Positions 49,149 through 58,703 of a stretch of DNA of 64,000 bases are shown here, one piece after another. The stretch spans positions 186,001 to 250,000 of the forward strand of contig NZ_JANKHH010000001.1 of the NCBI RefSeq assembly GCF_024626475.1, read 5' to 3'. The stretch comes from Parerythrobacter lacustris. Its GTDB lineage: Bacteria > Pseudomonadota > Alphaproteobacteria > Sphingomonadales > Sphingomonadaceae. Each line of letters opens with the position of its first letter. The first letter of the stretch is position 1. A program made the position numbers and the translations under genes. The notes beneath the pieces were generated by a model that saw only the letters and a list, made by a program, of their open reading frames with translations, did no database searches and was not told the DNA's origin.

Positions 49149-50686
49149 AGACCCGCGCGTCTCGCCAGTTGCGCTGCCGCTTGCTCCGGCGATTGCTTGT
49201 TGCCCTGCCGGTCGACCGCGAAATTCGCTTCACGCATCGCTTCCACGTCGATCGCGCCGACCAGCGGTTCGAGCGCGGCGATCAGGCGCTGGTTGCTGGC
49301 GTGGCCGGGGGCAACCAGCATCAGCGCATCGTAGGACGGGAAAGCCTGTTTCGTATCCTCCAGGACCAGTAGCCGGTCTGCCGCGATCCGCCCGTCGGAG
49401 GTGTAGGCGCTGATCACGTCGGCCTCCCCGCCGGTCAGCGCGTCATACATAAAGGTGGTGGTGAAATTTCGCTCGCGCCCGAAGTCGAGGCCATAGGCAT
49501 CGCGCACCGCGACCCACTCGGGGCGGCGGAAGAATTCGACATCGCCGCCGATGGTGAGCCGCGGTGAGGCTCGCGCGAGATCCTCCATCGTGCGGATGCC
49601 GAGCGCGTCGGCCCGGTCCTGCCGCATGGCGAGCGCATAGGCGTTCTCGAATCCCAGCCGCCCGAGCACCCGCGTTCCGGTAGTCTCGCGCTCCCATTCG
49701 ACCAGCGTGCGATAGATCGCCTCTCGCCCCGGGTTGTCCTCGCGCTTGAGCTGGTTGGTCCACAGCGTGCCGGTGTAGTCGATCGAGATGTCGATCGCCC
49801 CGGTGGTGAGCGCTTCGTGCACCACCGCACTGCCCAGCCCGTCGCGGTACTTGACGGTGAACCCGGCCTTCTCCAGCCGCGCACCGATCAGCCGGGCGAG
49901 AATATACTGCTCGGAAAAGCTCTTCGCGCCGATCACGATGGTCTCGCCGCCGGCGCGCTCCTGCGGGCGCAGCGTCCAGCCCGACAGCAGCACACCGAGC
50001 AGCGCCACGCCGAGGCCGCCCCACACCAGCGCGCGCTTGCGCTGTGCCAGCCCGCGCTCGACCGTGCCGAGCAGCGCGTCGGTGAGCAGGGCGAGAGCGG
50101 CGGCGGCAATGCAGCCGGCGAGCACTAACGCCCAGTTCTGCGTCTGCAAGCCGGCGAAGATCGGGTCGCCGAGGCTCGGCTGGCCGATGGTGGTCGACAG
50201 CGTGGCCGCGCCGATGGTCCATACTGCGGCGGTGCGGATGCCCGCCATCACATAGGGCGCGGCGAGCGGCGCTTCGACCAGGCGCAGCTTTTGCCACGCG
50301 GTCATGCCGACCCCGTCAGCAGCCTCGAGCACCTCGCCGGCCATATGCTCGCGCGCGGTCACCGCGTTGCGCAGGATCGGCAGCAGCGCATAGAGCGCGA
50401 GCGCGAGCAGCGCGGGCAGGAAGCCGAGCGTCGGCAGCCCCTCGCCGAAGATGGCACGCAAGCTCAGCAGGATCGGAAAGAACAGCGCGAGCAGCGCCAG
50501 TGCCGGCATGGTCTGCACCAGGCTGGCGAAGCCCAGTGTGATTCGCCGCACGGCCCGGTTGCGGCTCGCCCACACCGCCAGCGGCAGGGCCACCGTGATG
50601 CCCAGCGCAATCGCCGCCGCCGCGAGCAGGACATGCGCGGCGAGCTTGCCCCCCAGCCCGGACAGGATCTCGGCGATTTCGCTCAT
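49145..50686 (-). CDS. Fused permease and substrate-binding protein of an osmoprotectant-type ABC transporter
   Basis: A 513-residue fusion. The first about 215 residues are an OpuCB-type permease with several helices (HVLLAAAAIALGITVALPLAVWASR, FASLVQTMPALALLALFFPILL, TAWQKLRLVEAPLAAPYVMAGIRTA). After a further helix (VWGGLGVALLGVLLSGW), a periplasmic binding domain follows (ETIVIGAKSFSEQYILARLIGARLEKAGFTVKYRDGLGSAVVHEALTTGAIDISIDYTGT). Uptake of glycine betaine, choline or similar is likely. The start overlaps the ATPase gene stop (ATGA). Permease-SBP fusions are known in this family. Confidence 0.9.
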   Translation of the reverse strand: MSEIAEILSGLGGKLAAHVLLAAAAIALGITVALPLAVWASRNRAVRRITLGFASLVQTMPALALLALFFPILLSLRAIFGEGLPTLGFLPALLALALYALLPILRNAVTAREHMAGEVLEAADGVGMTAWQKLRLVEAPLAAPYVMAGIRTAAVWTIGAATLSTTIGQPSLGDPIFAGLQTQNWALVLAGCIAAAALALLTDALLGTVERGLAQRKRALVWGGLGVALLGVLLSGWTLRPQERAGGETIVIGAKSFSEQYILARLIGARLEKAGFTVKYRDGLGSAVVHEALTTGAIDISIDYTGTLWTNQLKREDNPGREAIYRTLVEWERETTGTRVLGRLGFENAYALAMRQDRADALGIRTMEDLARASPRLTIGGDVEFFRRPEWVAVRDAYGLDFGRERNFTTTFMYDALTGGEADVISAYTSDGRIAADRLLVLEDTKQAFPSYDALMLVAPGHASNQRLIAALEPLVGAIDVEAMREANFAVDRQGNKQSPEQAAAQLARRAGL

Positions 50687-51447
50687 CCGGCGAGCTCCGC
50701 CAGCGCGCGCGCCTGTTCGCGCGGTACTGCGACCAGCGCCTGTGCGGTGGACCCGCCGTCGCCCGCGAGCAGTTCGTGAGGGGTGCAATCGGCGACGATC
50801 CGCCCTTGCTCCATCACCAGCACCCGGTCGGCCAAGAGCAGCGCTTCGGCCATGTCGTGCGTCACCATCAGCGTGGTCAGGCCAAGCCGGATATGCAGAT
50901 CACGCACCTTCCGGCCCAGCGCATTGCGCGTCACGGGATCGAGCGCGCCGAATGGCTCGTCCATCAGCAACACCTGCGGATTGCACGCGAGTGCGCGAGC
51001 GACACCGATCCGCTGGCGTTGCCCGCCCGAAAGTTCGTGCGGCAAGCGCGCGGAGTAGCTTCCGTCGAGCTCGACCAGTTGGAGCAACGCGCCCACGCGC
51101 GCGGCATCGATCGTTGCACCCGCGATGCGCGGCCCGATGGCGATATTCTCTGTCACGGTCATATGCGGGAACAGCCCGATCCCCTGAAACACATAGCCCA
51201 TCCGGCGGCGCAGCGCGTGCGGCTCGAGGCGGCGGATGTCCTCGCCTTCGAGCAGGATCGCACCCTTGTCGGGTTCGACCAGCCGGTTGATCGTCTTGAG
51301 CAGGGTCGACTTGCCGGAGCCGGAAGCCCCGACCAGCGCGACGAAGCTACGGTCGGCAAGATCCAGCGACACTCCATCCACAGCCTGGATCGCGCCGTAG
51401 CGCTTCGTCACGTCCTGTAACGAGAGGATAGGAGCGGGCTCGGCCAC
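50683..51447 (-). CDS. ABC transporter ATP-binding protein (osmoprotectant type)
   Basis: A 254-residue ATPase energising the adjacent permease. Walker A GASGSGKSTLLKTINRL, signature LSGGQRQRIGVARALA and Walker B VLLMDEPFGALDP are present, followed by the H-loop VTHDMAEA. VFQGIGLFPHMTVTENIAIGPRIAG is typical of OpuCA/ProV-like proteins, but the C-terminal CBS pair of OpuCA is absent. ATG at 51447. First gene of the two-gene transporter operon, coupled by a 4-bp overlap. Confidence 0.93.
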   Translation of the reverse strand: MAEPAPILSLQDVTKRYGAIQAVDGVSLDLADRSFVALVGASGSGKSTLLKTINRLVEPDKGAILLEGEDIRRLEPHALRRRMGYVFQGIGLFPHMTVTENIAIGPRIAGATIDAARVGALLQLVELDGSYSARLPHELSGGQRQRIGVARALACNPQVLLMDEPFGALDPVTRNALGRKVRDLHIRLGLTTLMVTHDMAEALLLADRVLVMEQGRIVADCTPHELLAGDGGSTAQALVAVPREQARALAELAG

Positions 51448-51478
51448 CCCGGCTTCCTATGCGCCGCCGCGCGGCGGG

Positions 51479-52987
51479 TCAAAGCCGGTCTTGCGGGACG
51501 ACCAATCGCGCGAATAGGCCCTCGGGCCGGAATGCGCGTTCGAGCGTGCCTTGCAACTGGCTCGAAACCGTGAGCTGCACCAACCGCGAGCCGAACCCCG
51601 TGGTTTCGGTCGCTTCGACTTCGGGCCCTCCGGTTTCGCGCCACTCGATCACCAGTCGCTCACCTTCGCGCTGACAGGCAATTTCGACCTTGCCTTGCGT
51701 AACCGACAAGGCGCCATACTTCGCCGAGTTGGTGGCCAGCTCATGGAATACGAGCGCGAAGGGCGTCGCGCTCTTGCGGCCGAGCCGCAAATCGTCACCC
51801 GCTATCGCGACCCGTTCGCTCGCAATGCCGCAATAGGGGGCGAGCAGATCGCTCAGCAGACCGATCAGCGAGCTGCCTTCGCCATCGTGCTCCGCAATCA
51901 CGAAATTATGCGCGCGGCTCAACGCCATCAGGGTCCCGGAAAGTTCGTCCGCAAAACCCTGCGCTTCGGGATGCTCGCGCGCGCGGATCGCGATCAGGCC
52001 GTTGATCACGGCGAAGATGTTCTTGATCCGGTGGTTGAGCTCCTGGCTCAGCAATTCGCGGCCGATCAGCTTGCGATGCGCCTCGTCGATGTCGGTCAGC
52101 GTGCCGTACCAGCGCAGCACCGACCCGTCCCTGCCGACCAGCGGGAGCGCGCGCGACAGGGTCCAGCGCCAGCTCCCGTCTGCCTGCACCAGGCGGTATT
52201 CGTCTTCGAACGCCACGCCGCGCGCGGCACAATCGTACCATCGGCCAAAAGCCCGTTCCTGGTCTTCTGGGTGCACGAACGGGCGCCACGCTTCAGCCTC
52301 GACCGGAGGTGTACCGCCAGTCACCTGTTCCCACCGGGCGTTGTAGTAGTCGAACCGACCCTCGGCATCGGCCGACCAGATGATATCGGGCAGCCAGTCG
52401 CCGATCTGCCGCATCCGGTCCATCTGGTTCGAGCGCAGCGTCTGCTCGTGCAGCGTCTCCCGGCGATTGCGCAGGCGGCGCATCACTGCCGTCGCCAGCA
52501 CCGCCAGCCCGTCGCGCTGGAAGTCATCCAGCCCACCAGGCCGGGCGACCGAGTCGATCACGCACAGCGCACCCAGCGGCGCGCCTTCGGGCGAGATCAG
52601 CGGAGCTCCGGCGTAGAACCGGATGCCCGGCCCGCCGGTCACCAGCGGGTTGTCGGCAAAGCGCGGGTCGGCAGTCGCATCCTCGACCACCATCGGTTCC
52701 GCCTCCAGCATCGCGTGGGCGCAGAACGACTGGGAACGCGGAGTTTCCTTGTCCTCCAGCCCGCAACCGGCGAGGAAACGCTGGCGGACATCCTCCACCA
52801 GGCTGACTTGGGAAACGGGTACGTTGCACAGCCGGGCGGCAAAGCGGGTGATCTCGCGCAGCTCGGTATCGTCGTCCAGCGCATCGAGGTCGTAGGCGTC
52901 GAGGACGCGCAGGCGCGACTCGTCGTCGCGCATCGAGGGCGCCGGGGGCTGGCCTTTGGGCCAGGGCTCAAGCTGTCCGGTGTTCAT
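51479..52987 (-). CDS. Soluble GAF-PAS HWE-family histidine kinase
   Basis: A 502-residue cytoplasmic sensor kinase without membrane helices. A GAF domain spans about residues 40-175 ([36 protein letters not shown]), a PAS/PAC domain about 190-320 ([67 protein letters not shown]), then the HWE kinase domain with phospho-His in [26 protein letters not shown] and [13 protein letters not shown] kinases often feed the alphaproteobacterial general stress response. No PhyR, NepR or EcfG is present here. ATG at 52987. Confidence 0.92.
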   Translation of the reverse strand: MNTGQLEPWPKGQPPAPSMRDDESRLRVLDAYDLDALDDDTELREITRFAARLCNVPVSQVSLVEDVRQRFLAGCGLEDKETPRSQSFCAHAMLEAEPMVVEDATADPRFADNPLVTGGPGIRFYAGAPLISPEGAPLGALCVIDSVARPGGLDDFQRDGLAVLATAVMRRLRNRRETLHEQTLRSNQMDRMRQIGDWLPDIIWSADAEGRFDYYNARWEQVTGGTPPVEAEAWRPFVHPEDQERAFGRWYDCAARGVAFEDEYRLVQADGSWRWTLSRALPLVGRDGSVLRWYGTLTDIDEAHRKLIGRELLSQELNHRIKNIFAVINGLIAIRAREHPEAQGFADELSGTLMALSRAHNFVIAEHDGEGSSLIGLLSDLLAPYCGIASERVAIAGDDLRLGRKSATPFALVFHELATNSAKYGALSVTQGKVEIACQREGERLVIEWRETGGPEVEATETTGFGSRLVQLTVSSQLQGTLERAFRPEGLFARLVVPQDRL

Positions 52988-53067
52988 TGCGTCCGACACC
53001 TTGTTAGGCGCAAAGCCACCTGTTTTCAAAGTGTTTCGATGGTGCGAGCGAATTGCTCCTGCCCGTT

Positions 53068-53083
53068 GATTCCATTTGGAATC
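53068..53083. promoter_or_regulatory. Palindrome GATTCCA-TT-TGGAATC upstream of ivd
   Basis: Seven-base perfect arms with a TT spacer lie 57 bp before the isovaleryl-CoA dehydrogenase start, in the divergent gap with the HWE kinase gene. The layout fits an operator. No regulator is assigned. Confidence 0.4.
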
Positions 53084-53140
53084 CGCATGTTTGCGGGTGC
53101 GCGCGGGAGCGGCTATGCGGCTCTCACCACAGGAGATACC

Positions 53141-54307
53141 ATGCGCGCCACCCCCGATTTCGACTTCCAGCTGGGCGAGACCGCCGAGATGATTCGCGAG
53201 ACGACCGCCCGTTTCGCCGACGAGCAGGTTGCCCCGCTGGCCGAAAAGGCCGACCGCGAGGACTGGTTCCCGCAGGAGCTGTGGCCGAAAATGGGCGAGC
53301 TTGGCCTGCACGGCATCACCGTGGACGAGGCGGACGGCGGGCTCGGTCTCGGCTATCTCGAGCACGTCATCGCGGTGGAGGAAATCAGCCGCGCGAGCGC
53401 CTCGGTGGGCCTCAGCTACGGCGCGCACTCGAACCTCTGCATCAACCAGATCCGCCGGTGGGGGAGCGAGGAGCAGAAGGCGAAATACCTGCCGGGACTG
53501 ATCAGCGGCGAACACGTCGGCAGCCTTGCGATGTCGGAAGCCTCGGCGGGCTCGGATGTCGTCTCGATGAAGCTCAAGGCCGATGCGGTGCAGGGCGGCT
53601 ATGTCCTCAACGGCACCAAATTCTGGATCACCAACGCTCCCTATGCCGATACGCTGGTGGTCTATGCCAAGACCGCGCCCGAGGCGGCATCGCGCGGGAT
53701 CACCGCCTTCCTGATCGAGAAGGACATGCCCGGCTTCAGCATCGGCCAGAAGATCGACAAGATGGGAATGCGCGGCAGCCCCACGGCAGAGCTGGTGTTC
53801 GACGATTGCGAAGTGCCCGAAGAGAACGTGATGGGCCCGCTCCACGGCGGGGTCGGCGTGCTGATGAGCGGGCTCGATTACGAGCGCGTGGTGCTCGCCG
53901 GATTGCAGCTCGGCATCATGCAGGCCTGCCTCGACACGGTGATCCCCTATCTGCGCGAGCGCAAGCAGTTCGGAAAGCCCATCGGCAGCTTCCAGCTGAT
54001 GCAGGCCAAGGTGGCGGATATGTATGTCGCGCTGCAATCGGCGCGCGCCTACACCTATGCCGTGGCCAAGAGCTGCGACGCGGGCCAGACCACCCGCTTT
54101 GATGCCGCCGGCGCGATCCTGCTCGCCAGCGAAAACGCCTTCAAGGTCGCCGCCGAAGCGGTCCAGGCGCTGGGCGGCGCGGGCTACACCAAGGACTGGC
54201 CGGTCGAACGCTACCTGCGCGACGCCAAGCTGCTCGATATCGGCGCGGGCACCAACGAGATCCGCCGGATGCTGATCGGGCGCGAATTGATCGGGGCGGC
54301 GGGGTGA
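53141..54307 (+). CDS. ivd: Isovaleryl-CoA dehydrogenase
   Basis: A 388-residue acyl-CoA dehydrogenase of leucine degradation, converting isovaleryl-CoA to 3-methylcrotonyl-CoA. The subfamily is indicated by [38 protein letters not shown] and [21 protein letters not shown], which in this family carries the catalytic Glu, while the usual C-terminal Glu position is replaced ([12 protein letters not shown]). AGGAGA precedes the ATG. The stop overlaps the GFA gene (GTGA). mccB lies 1.6 kb downstream in the same direction. Confidence 0.93.
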   Translation: MRATPDFDFQLGETAEMIRETTARFADEQVAPLAEKADREDWFPQELWPKMGELGLHGITVDEADGGLGLGYLEHVIAVEEISRASASVGLSYGAHSNLCINQIRRWGSEEQKAKYLPGLISGEHVGSLAMSEASAGSDVVSMKLKADAVQGGYVLNGTKFWITNAPYADTLVVYAKTAPEAASRGITAFLIEKDMPGFSIGQKIDKMGMRGSPTAELVFDDCEVPEENVMGPLHGGVGVLMSGLDYERVVLAGLQLGIMQACLDTVIPYLRERKQFGKPIGSFQLMQAKVADMYVALQSARAYTYAVAKSCDAGQTTRFDAAGAILLASENAFKVAAEAVQALGGAGYTKDWPVERYLRDAKLLDIGAGTNEIRRMLIGRELIGAAG

Positions 54308-54708
54308 GCGGCATAACCGGCCACTGCAGTTGCGGCTCGGTGCAACTGAACGTGCTTCCGCCCTTCCCCGAATTGCACATTTGCCATTGCAGCCAATGCC
54401 GCCAATCCAACGGGAGTGCGTTCAATTTGGCGCTTGTTCTGCAGTCCGAGCAAGTGGATTGGCTGACGCGAGACACGCTCATCGAGTTTGAGAGTTCGCC
54501 AGGCAAGTTGCGATCATTTTGCCGGGATTGCGGTTCGCCGGTGTACAGTCGGCGCGAGGATCTCCCGGCCACTTTCCGCCTGCGCGCCGGTCTGTTTGCA
54601 AACCTTCCCAAGCCGGAAACCTTCACGCAAGGCTATCGGAATTCCGCGTGGCCATGGGCCGATGAGCTGTTTGCCCTGACTGCCTCCAACCAGGAACTTT
54701 CCCTATGA
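54304..54708 (+). CDS. GFA-family zinc protein (glutathione-dependent formaldehyde-activating enzyme-like)
   Basis: A 134-residue protein with three cysteine clusters typical of the GFA/CENP-V fold: [24 protein letters not shown] and [11 protein letters not shown]. The family includes glutathione S-(hydroxymethyl)transferase-like proteins, but most members have no proven activity. The GTG start overlaps the ivd stop, implying co-transcription. Its base composition appears less GC-rich at third positions than its neighbours', so recent acquisition is possible. Confidence 0.88.
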   Translation: MSGITGHCSCGSVQLNVLPPFPELHICHCSQCRQSNGSAFNLALVLQSEQVDWLTRDTLIEFESSPGKLRSFCRDCGSPVYSRREDLPATFRLRAGLFANLPKPETFTQGYRNSAWPWADELFALTASNQELSL

Positions 54709-54760
54709 TTTTTCCCATCCGAGCGCTGCCCGGCGACGCCTCCCGACGAAAGGACCGGCG

Positions 54761-55066
54761 ATGAGCATCGATGAAGACTACGTCTATGACGAGGCCAGCG
54801 GCGAGTGGCTGCCCGCATCCGAGCTCGCGGCCAGGCAGGCGGTAGAGAACGCGGTCGAGGTGCGCGATGCGGTCGGCAATCTGCTCGCCGATGGCGATGC
54901 GGTGACGCTGATCAAGGATCTCGAGGTCAAGGGCGCAGGCCAGACGCTCAAGCAGGGCACCCTGATCAAGTCGATCCGCCTGACCGGCGACGCGCAGGAG
55001 ATCGACTGCAAATACCCCGGCATCAAGGGCCTGGTGCTGCGGGCCGAGTTCGTGCGGAAGCGGTGA
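54761..55066 (+). CDS. PhnA-domain protein (YjdM-like)
   Basis: A 101-residue protein: YVYDEASGEWLPASEL, then VRDAVGNLLADGDAVTLIKDLEVKGAGQTLKQGTLIKSIRLTGDAQEIDCKYPGIKGLVLRAEFVRK, the C-terminal PhnA/YjdM beta-domain. The N-terminal zinc ribbon of long PhnA proteins is missing. Despite the historical name, a role in phosphonate use is unproven. Ribosome binding sequence AAAGGA before ATG 54761. It stands 52 bp after the GFA gene, same direction. Confidence 0.88.
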   Translation: MSIDEDYVYDEASGEWLPASELAARQAVENAVEVRDAVGNLLADGDAVTLIKDLEVKGAGQTLKQGTLIKSIRLTGDAQEIDCKYPGIKGLVLRAEFVRKR

Positions 55067-55087
55067 TGGGGGGCCACAACGGGATGC

Positions 55088-55849
55088 TTAGCCCTGCGGC
55101 TGACGGTCAAATGCTGGTGCCCAATCAAACGGTTGGTTCTGCTGCCGGATTTCCTCTTGGGTGAGCACCCGGTCCGGCAGTTCGAAACGCGCTGGGTCAA
55201 TGGCATCCGATGATACTTCGGACAGTTCCAACGCGTTGATCCGGATCGGCGTGCCTGTGTTTAAGAGGTCGCGCACTTTGGCGTCGTAGAAGCCGAAGCC
55301 GCCAAAAAGGCTGGTCAAAGTAAGCGCCCTCAGCGTGCCGAATCGCCCATTCGCTAGCCGGGCGAACGCTTTGCCGATCGAATCGAGGCCCACATCGTCC
55401 GAGAGCACGAGTTCCGGCCGACCGACCTCATCGTCATATTCGCGTTGTGCGTAACCCTGACCCTTCCATTTCCCAACCTTCACCATCCCCATGTCGACCA
55501 GATCGATCTTTGGAAACTGCTCGAGCAGTTCGAGGGAAATTCCGCCTGCCTGCCCCGCATTGGCGATCACGGCTTCGAGATCATCTAGTTTTTCCGCATA
55601 AGGCCCGTCGATCCCGCGGCTGACGGTATAGACCTCGCCGTTGCGGATGAGGAAATAGTCGGACTTGCCGGTTATGTGCAGGCGCGCGTCGCCCGCAGCG
55701 TTGACTTCGATTGTCATGGCGAGGTCGAGCGTCCGCGCAAACTCGTCATCCGACCGCACTTCGTAGAGCGCGGAAACGTCCGCACTTGCGGGCATGGCAA
55801 TGGCTCCAAAAATGAGCGCGCAAATCGCGGCGGGCCAACGGATTTTCAT
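55088..55849 (-). CDS. Exported protein of unknown function
   Basis: A 253-residue protein with a clear signal peptide ([21 protein letters not shown], cleavage near residue 24). The mature part begins [53 protein letters not shown], reminiscent of beta-strand-rich DUF4412-type exported proteins, but I cannot assign a family. The C-terminal half ends in a Gln/Pro-rich segment. It is oriented against ivd-mccB and interrupts the leucine-degradation cluster. Lower GC than its neighbours. Probably periplasmic. Confidence 0.7.
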   Translation of the reverse strand: MKIRWPAAICALIFGAIAMPASADVSALYEVRSDDEFARTLDLAMTIEVNAAGDARLHITGKSDYFLIRNGEVYTVSRGIDGPYAEKLDDLEAVIANAGQAGGISLELLEQFPKIDLVDMGMVKVGKWKGQGYAQREYDDEVGRPELVLSDDVGLDSIGKAFARLANGRFGTLRALTLTSLFGGFGFYDAKVRDLLNTGTPIRINALELSEVSSDAIDPARFELPDRVLTQEEIRQQNQPFDWAPAFDRQPQG

Positions 55850-55913
55850 GGAATGCGGCCTCCAAACTTGGCGCGGGAATGCTACAGCGTTAGGGCGCGA
55901 TCAAGGAGAGAAT

Positions 55914-57521
55914 ATGACCGCCCCCACCCTCACCACCAAACTTGATCGCGAAAGCCCCGAGGCCAAGGCCCGGTTTGCGCATAACCACGCCCTCGCGCAG
56001 CAACTGCGTGCCGCCGTGGCCGAAGCTTCGCTGGGCGGCACCGAAAAGTCGCGCGAACGCCACGTGTCGCGCGGCAAGCTGTTGCCGCGTGAGCGGGTGG
56101 AGCGGCTGCTCGATCCGGGTTCGCCCTTCCTTGAAGTGGGGCAATTGGCCGCGAACGGGATGTACGAGGGAGACGTAAACGGCGCCTCGATCATCTGCGG
56201 TGTGGGGCGTGTCTCCGGTCGCCAATGCATGATCGTGTGCAACGACGCGACCGTGAAGGGCGGCACCTATTACCCGATGACGGTCAAGAAGCACCTGCGC
56301 GCGCAGGAGATTGCGCAGGACAACCGTCTGCCGTGCATCTACCTCGTCGACAGCGGCGGGGCCAACCTGCCCTACCAGGCCGAGGTTTTCCCCGACCGCG
56401 ATCACTTCGGGCGCATCTTCTTCAACCAGGCGAACATGAGCGCGCTCGGCATCCCGCAGATCGCCTGCGTGATGGGGAGCTGCACAGCGGGCGGGGCCTA
56501 TGTGCCCGCGATGAGCGACGAGACGGTGATCGTGCGCGAGCAGGGCACGATCTTCCTCGCCGGCCCGCCGCTGGTGAAGGCCGCGACGGGCGAGGAGATC
56601 ACCGCCGAAGACCTTGGCGGAGGCGACCTGCATGCGCGCAAGTCCGGCGTGGTCGATCACCTGGCTGAGAACGACGAGCACGCGCTCACCATCGTGCGCG
56701 ATATCGTCAGCCACTTGGGCGCGAACACCGGTGCGGCGAAGGACGTTGCGCTGAAAGACCCGCGTGCTCCAAAATTCGACGCCGAAGACCTCTACGCTCT
56801 CATCCCCGAAGACGTGCGCGCGCCTTATGACGTCAAGGAAGTGATCGCACGCCTCGTGGACGGCAGCGAGTTCCACGAGTTCAAGGCGCATTACGGCAGC
56901 ACCCTCGTCTGCGGTTTCGCGCATATCTGGGGGATGCCGGTCGCGATCCTTGCCAATAACGGCGTGCTGTTCTCCGAAAGCGCGCAGAAGGGCGCGCATT
57001 TCATCGAGCTCGCCTGCCAGCGCCGCATTCCGTTGCTGTTCCTCCAGAATATCAGCGGCTTCATGGTCGGCGGGAAATACGAGGCGGAGGGGATCGCCAA
57101 GCACGGTGCAAAGCTCGTCACCGCCGTCGCCACCGCGACCGTGCCCAAGGTGACCGTGGTGATCGGCGGCAGCTTTGGCGCGGGCAATTACGGGATGTGC
57201 GGGCGCGCTTACTCGCCGCGCTTCCTGTTCACCTGGCCCAATGCGCGCATCTCGGTGATGGGCGGGGAGCAGGCCGCAAGCGTCCTCGCCACCGTCCACC
57301 GCGACGCCGACAGCTGGACCCCCGAACAGGCCGAGGCCTTCAAGGCCCCGATCCGCCAGAAATACGAGGACGAGGGCAACCCCTACTACGCCACCGCCCG
57401 CCTGTGGGACGACGGCGTGATCGACCCGGTGCAGACCCGCGACGTGCTGGGTCTGGCGTTTGCCGCCTGCCTCGAAGCGCCGATCCCCGAGCGGCCCGCG
57501 TTCGGTGTGTTCAGGATGTAG
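55914..57521 (+). CDS. mccB: Methylcrotonoyl-CoA carboxylase beta subunit (carboxyltransferase)
   Basis: A 535-residue carboxyltransferase moving CO2 from biotin to 3-methylcrotonyl-CoA in leucine breakdown. N-terminal and C-terminal carboxyltransferase halves are present: [65 protein letters not shown], and [52 protein letters not shown] precedes the ATG. The biotin-carrying alpha subunit is not encoded in the window, although it is usually nearby. Confidence 0.95.
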   Translation: MTAPTLTTKLDRESPEAKARFAHNHALAQQLRAAVAEASLGGTEKSRERHVSRGKLLPRERVERLLDPGSPFLEVGQLAANGMYEGDVNGASIICGVGRVSGRQCMIVCNDATVKGGTYYPMTVKKHLRAQEIAQDNRLPCIYLVDSGGANLPYQAEVFPDRDHFGRIFFNQANMSALGIPQIACVMGSCTAGGAYVPAMSDETVIVREQGTIFLAGPPLVKAATGEEITAEDLGGGDLHARKSGVVDHLAENDEHALTIVRDIVSHLGANTGAAKDVALKDPRAPKFDAEDLYALIPEDVRAPYDVKEVIARLVDGSEFHEFKAHYGSTLVCGFAHIWGMPVAILANNGVLFSESAQKGAHFIELACQRRIPLLFLQNISGFMVGGKYEAEGIAKHGAKLVTAVATATVPKVTVVIGGSFGAGNYGMCGRAYSPRFLFTWPNARISVMGGEQAASVLATVHRDADSWTPEQAEAFKAPIRQKYEDEGNPYYATARLWDDGVIDPVQTRDVLGLAFAACLEAPIPERPAFGVFRM

Positions 57522-57622
57522 CCTCGCCGCCCGACGAGGCCTTATGAAAGATTTGTGACAAGCGCCGCGATCCCTTGGCGCGACTCGGGACCCGTGCCTA
57601 GCACCTGTCACGGGAAAACAGC

Positions 57623-58009
57623 TTGGACTACGACCCGATGCCTGCTGGCGCTATCATGGACCCTGCTTCGGCGCACGTCGTACAGGGTCATCCGGACCTC
57701 CTGCGGGCCCTGTTCTGGGCCGAGCTGCGGCGTCAGGCGGGGAGCCTTCGCTTCTGCCGCAACTATCCGACCGGCAGCTTCGTCCATGATTTCTACTGCC
57801 TCAATGCGCGGCTGGCGGTGCGGGTCGAGACCGCGCCTGCCGATCCCGCTGCCGAGCGGGTGCGCAGCGAGTGGCTGACGCGCGGCAATATCGCCGCGCT
57901 GGCGGTGTCGATGGCGGATATTCGGGAGGATTTGCGTGGCACGGTGGCCCGGGTCCTCACCGCCGCGCGCAAGCGGCTGCCCCACGCGCATCCCGCTTTT
58001 TCCGCCTGA
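57623..58009 (+). CDS. DUF559-like (PD-(D/E)XK nuclease-related) protein, possibly degenerate
   Basis: About 128 residues from a TTG start; ATGs at 57638 or 57656 are alternatives and none has a strong ribosome binding site. HPDLLRALFWAELRRQAGSLRFCRNYPTGSFVHDFYCLNARLAVRVETAP matches the layout of DUF559 proteins (Vsr-like fold), which normally read RRQHPIG...DFxCxxxxLVIEVDG. Here the second acidic position is replaced (VRVET), so nuclease activity is doubtful. The C-terminal part is helical. It follows mccB by 101 bp, same direction. Confidence 0.65.
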   Translation: MDYDPMPAGAIMDPASAHVVQGHPDLLRALFWAELRRQAGSLRFCRNYPTGSFVHDFYCLNARLAVRVETAPADPAAERVRSEWLTRGNIAALAVSMADIREDLRGTVARVLTAARKRLPHAHPAFSA

Positions 58010-58076
58010 ACAGATTTTCGCACGCATCCGCTCGCAATCCTTTGCGTAACTGCTAGTCAGTCCGCAGGGAGAAACG

Positions 58077-58703
58077 ATGTCTAGCAGTTCGCGTCGCAAG
58101 CGCTCGATCCTGTCGCGCATCGTGCGGCGGATCATCATGGCGATCTATCGCTGGAAGGGGTGGAAGCTCGACGGGCATCTCCCCGACCTGCCGAAATATG
58201 TCATCGCCGGTGCGCCGCACAGTTCCAACTGGGACTTCGTCTTCTTTATCGGCGCCACCGCGAAAGAAGGGGTCGAGCCCAGCTTCATGGGCAAGCACAC
58301 GCTGTTCACCGGGATCATGCGCAACTTCATGTTCGACATGGGAGGCATCCCGGTCGACCGGACCAAGCGGGCCAATGTCACCCAGCAGGTGGCGGATGAA
58401 TTCGCCCGGCGCGATCGGCTGGCGCTGGTCATCGCGGCAGAGGGGACCCGCAAGTCGAGCGGTGAATGGCGATCGGGCTTCTACCACATCGCGCAGGCGG
58501 CGGACGTGCCGATCGTGCCGGCATGGGTGTGCAACGAGCGCAACATTCTCGGCTTCGGTCCGCCGATCCATCCGACCGGGAACTATGCCGAAGACCTGCT
58601 GACGATTGCGCGCTTCATGCGGTCCAAGCTACCCGACTATGAACGCTACAAGGTGCTGGAGGCGCAGGCGCTCCGGCTGATCGAAGAGGCGAACCATGCT
58701 TGA
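58077..58703 (+). CDS. Lysophospholipid acyltransferase family protein
   Basis: A 208-residue PlsC-superfamily acyltransferase. The catalytic HX4D motif is in APHSSNWDFVFF, the substrate-binding EGTR motif in IAAEGTRKSSGEWRSGFYHIA, and GGIPVDRTKR and VPIVPAWV follow. A basic, moderately hydrophobic N-terminus (RRKRSILSRIVRRIIMAIYRW) suggests membrane attachment. It probably transfers an acyl chain to a lysophospholipid or related acceptor. ATG at 58077 with GGGAGAAACG. The stop overlaps the DUF1295 gene by 8 bp. Confidence 0.88.
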   Translation: MSSSSRRKRSILSRIVRRIIMAIYRWKGWKLDGHLPDLPKYVIAGAPHSSNWDFVFFIGATAKEGVEPSFMGKHTLFTGIMRNFMFDMGGIPVDRTKRANVTQQVADEFARRDRLALVIAAEGTRKSSGEWRSGFYHIAQAADVPIVPAWVCNERNILGFGPPIHPTGNYAEDLLTIARFMRSKLPDYERYKVLEAQALRLIEEANHA

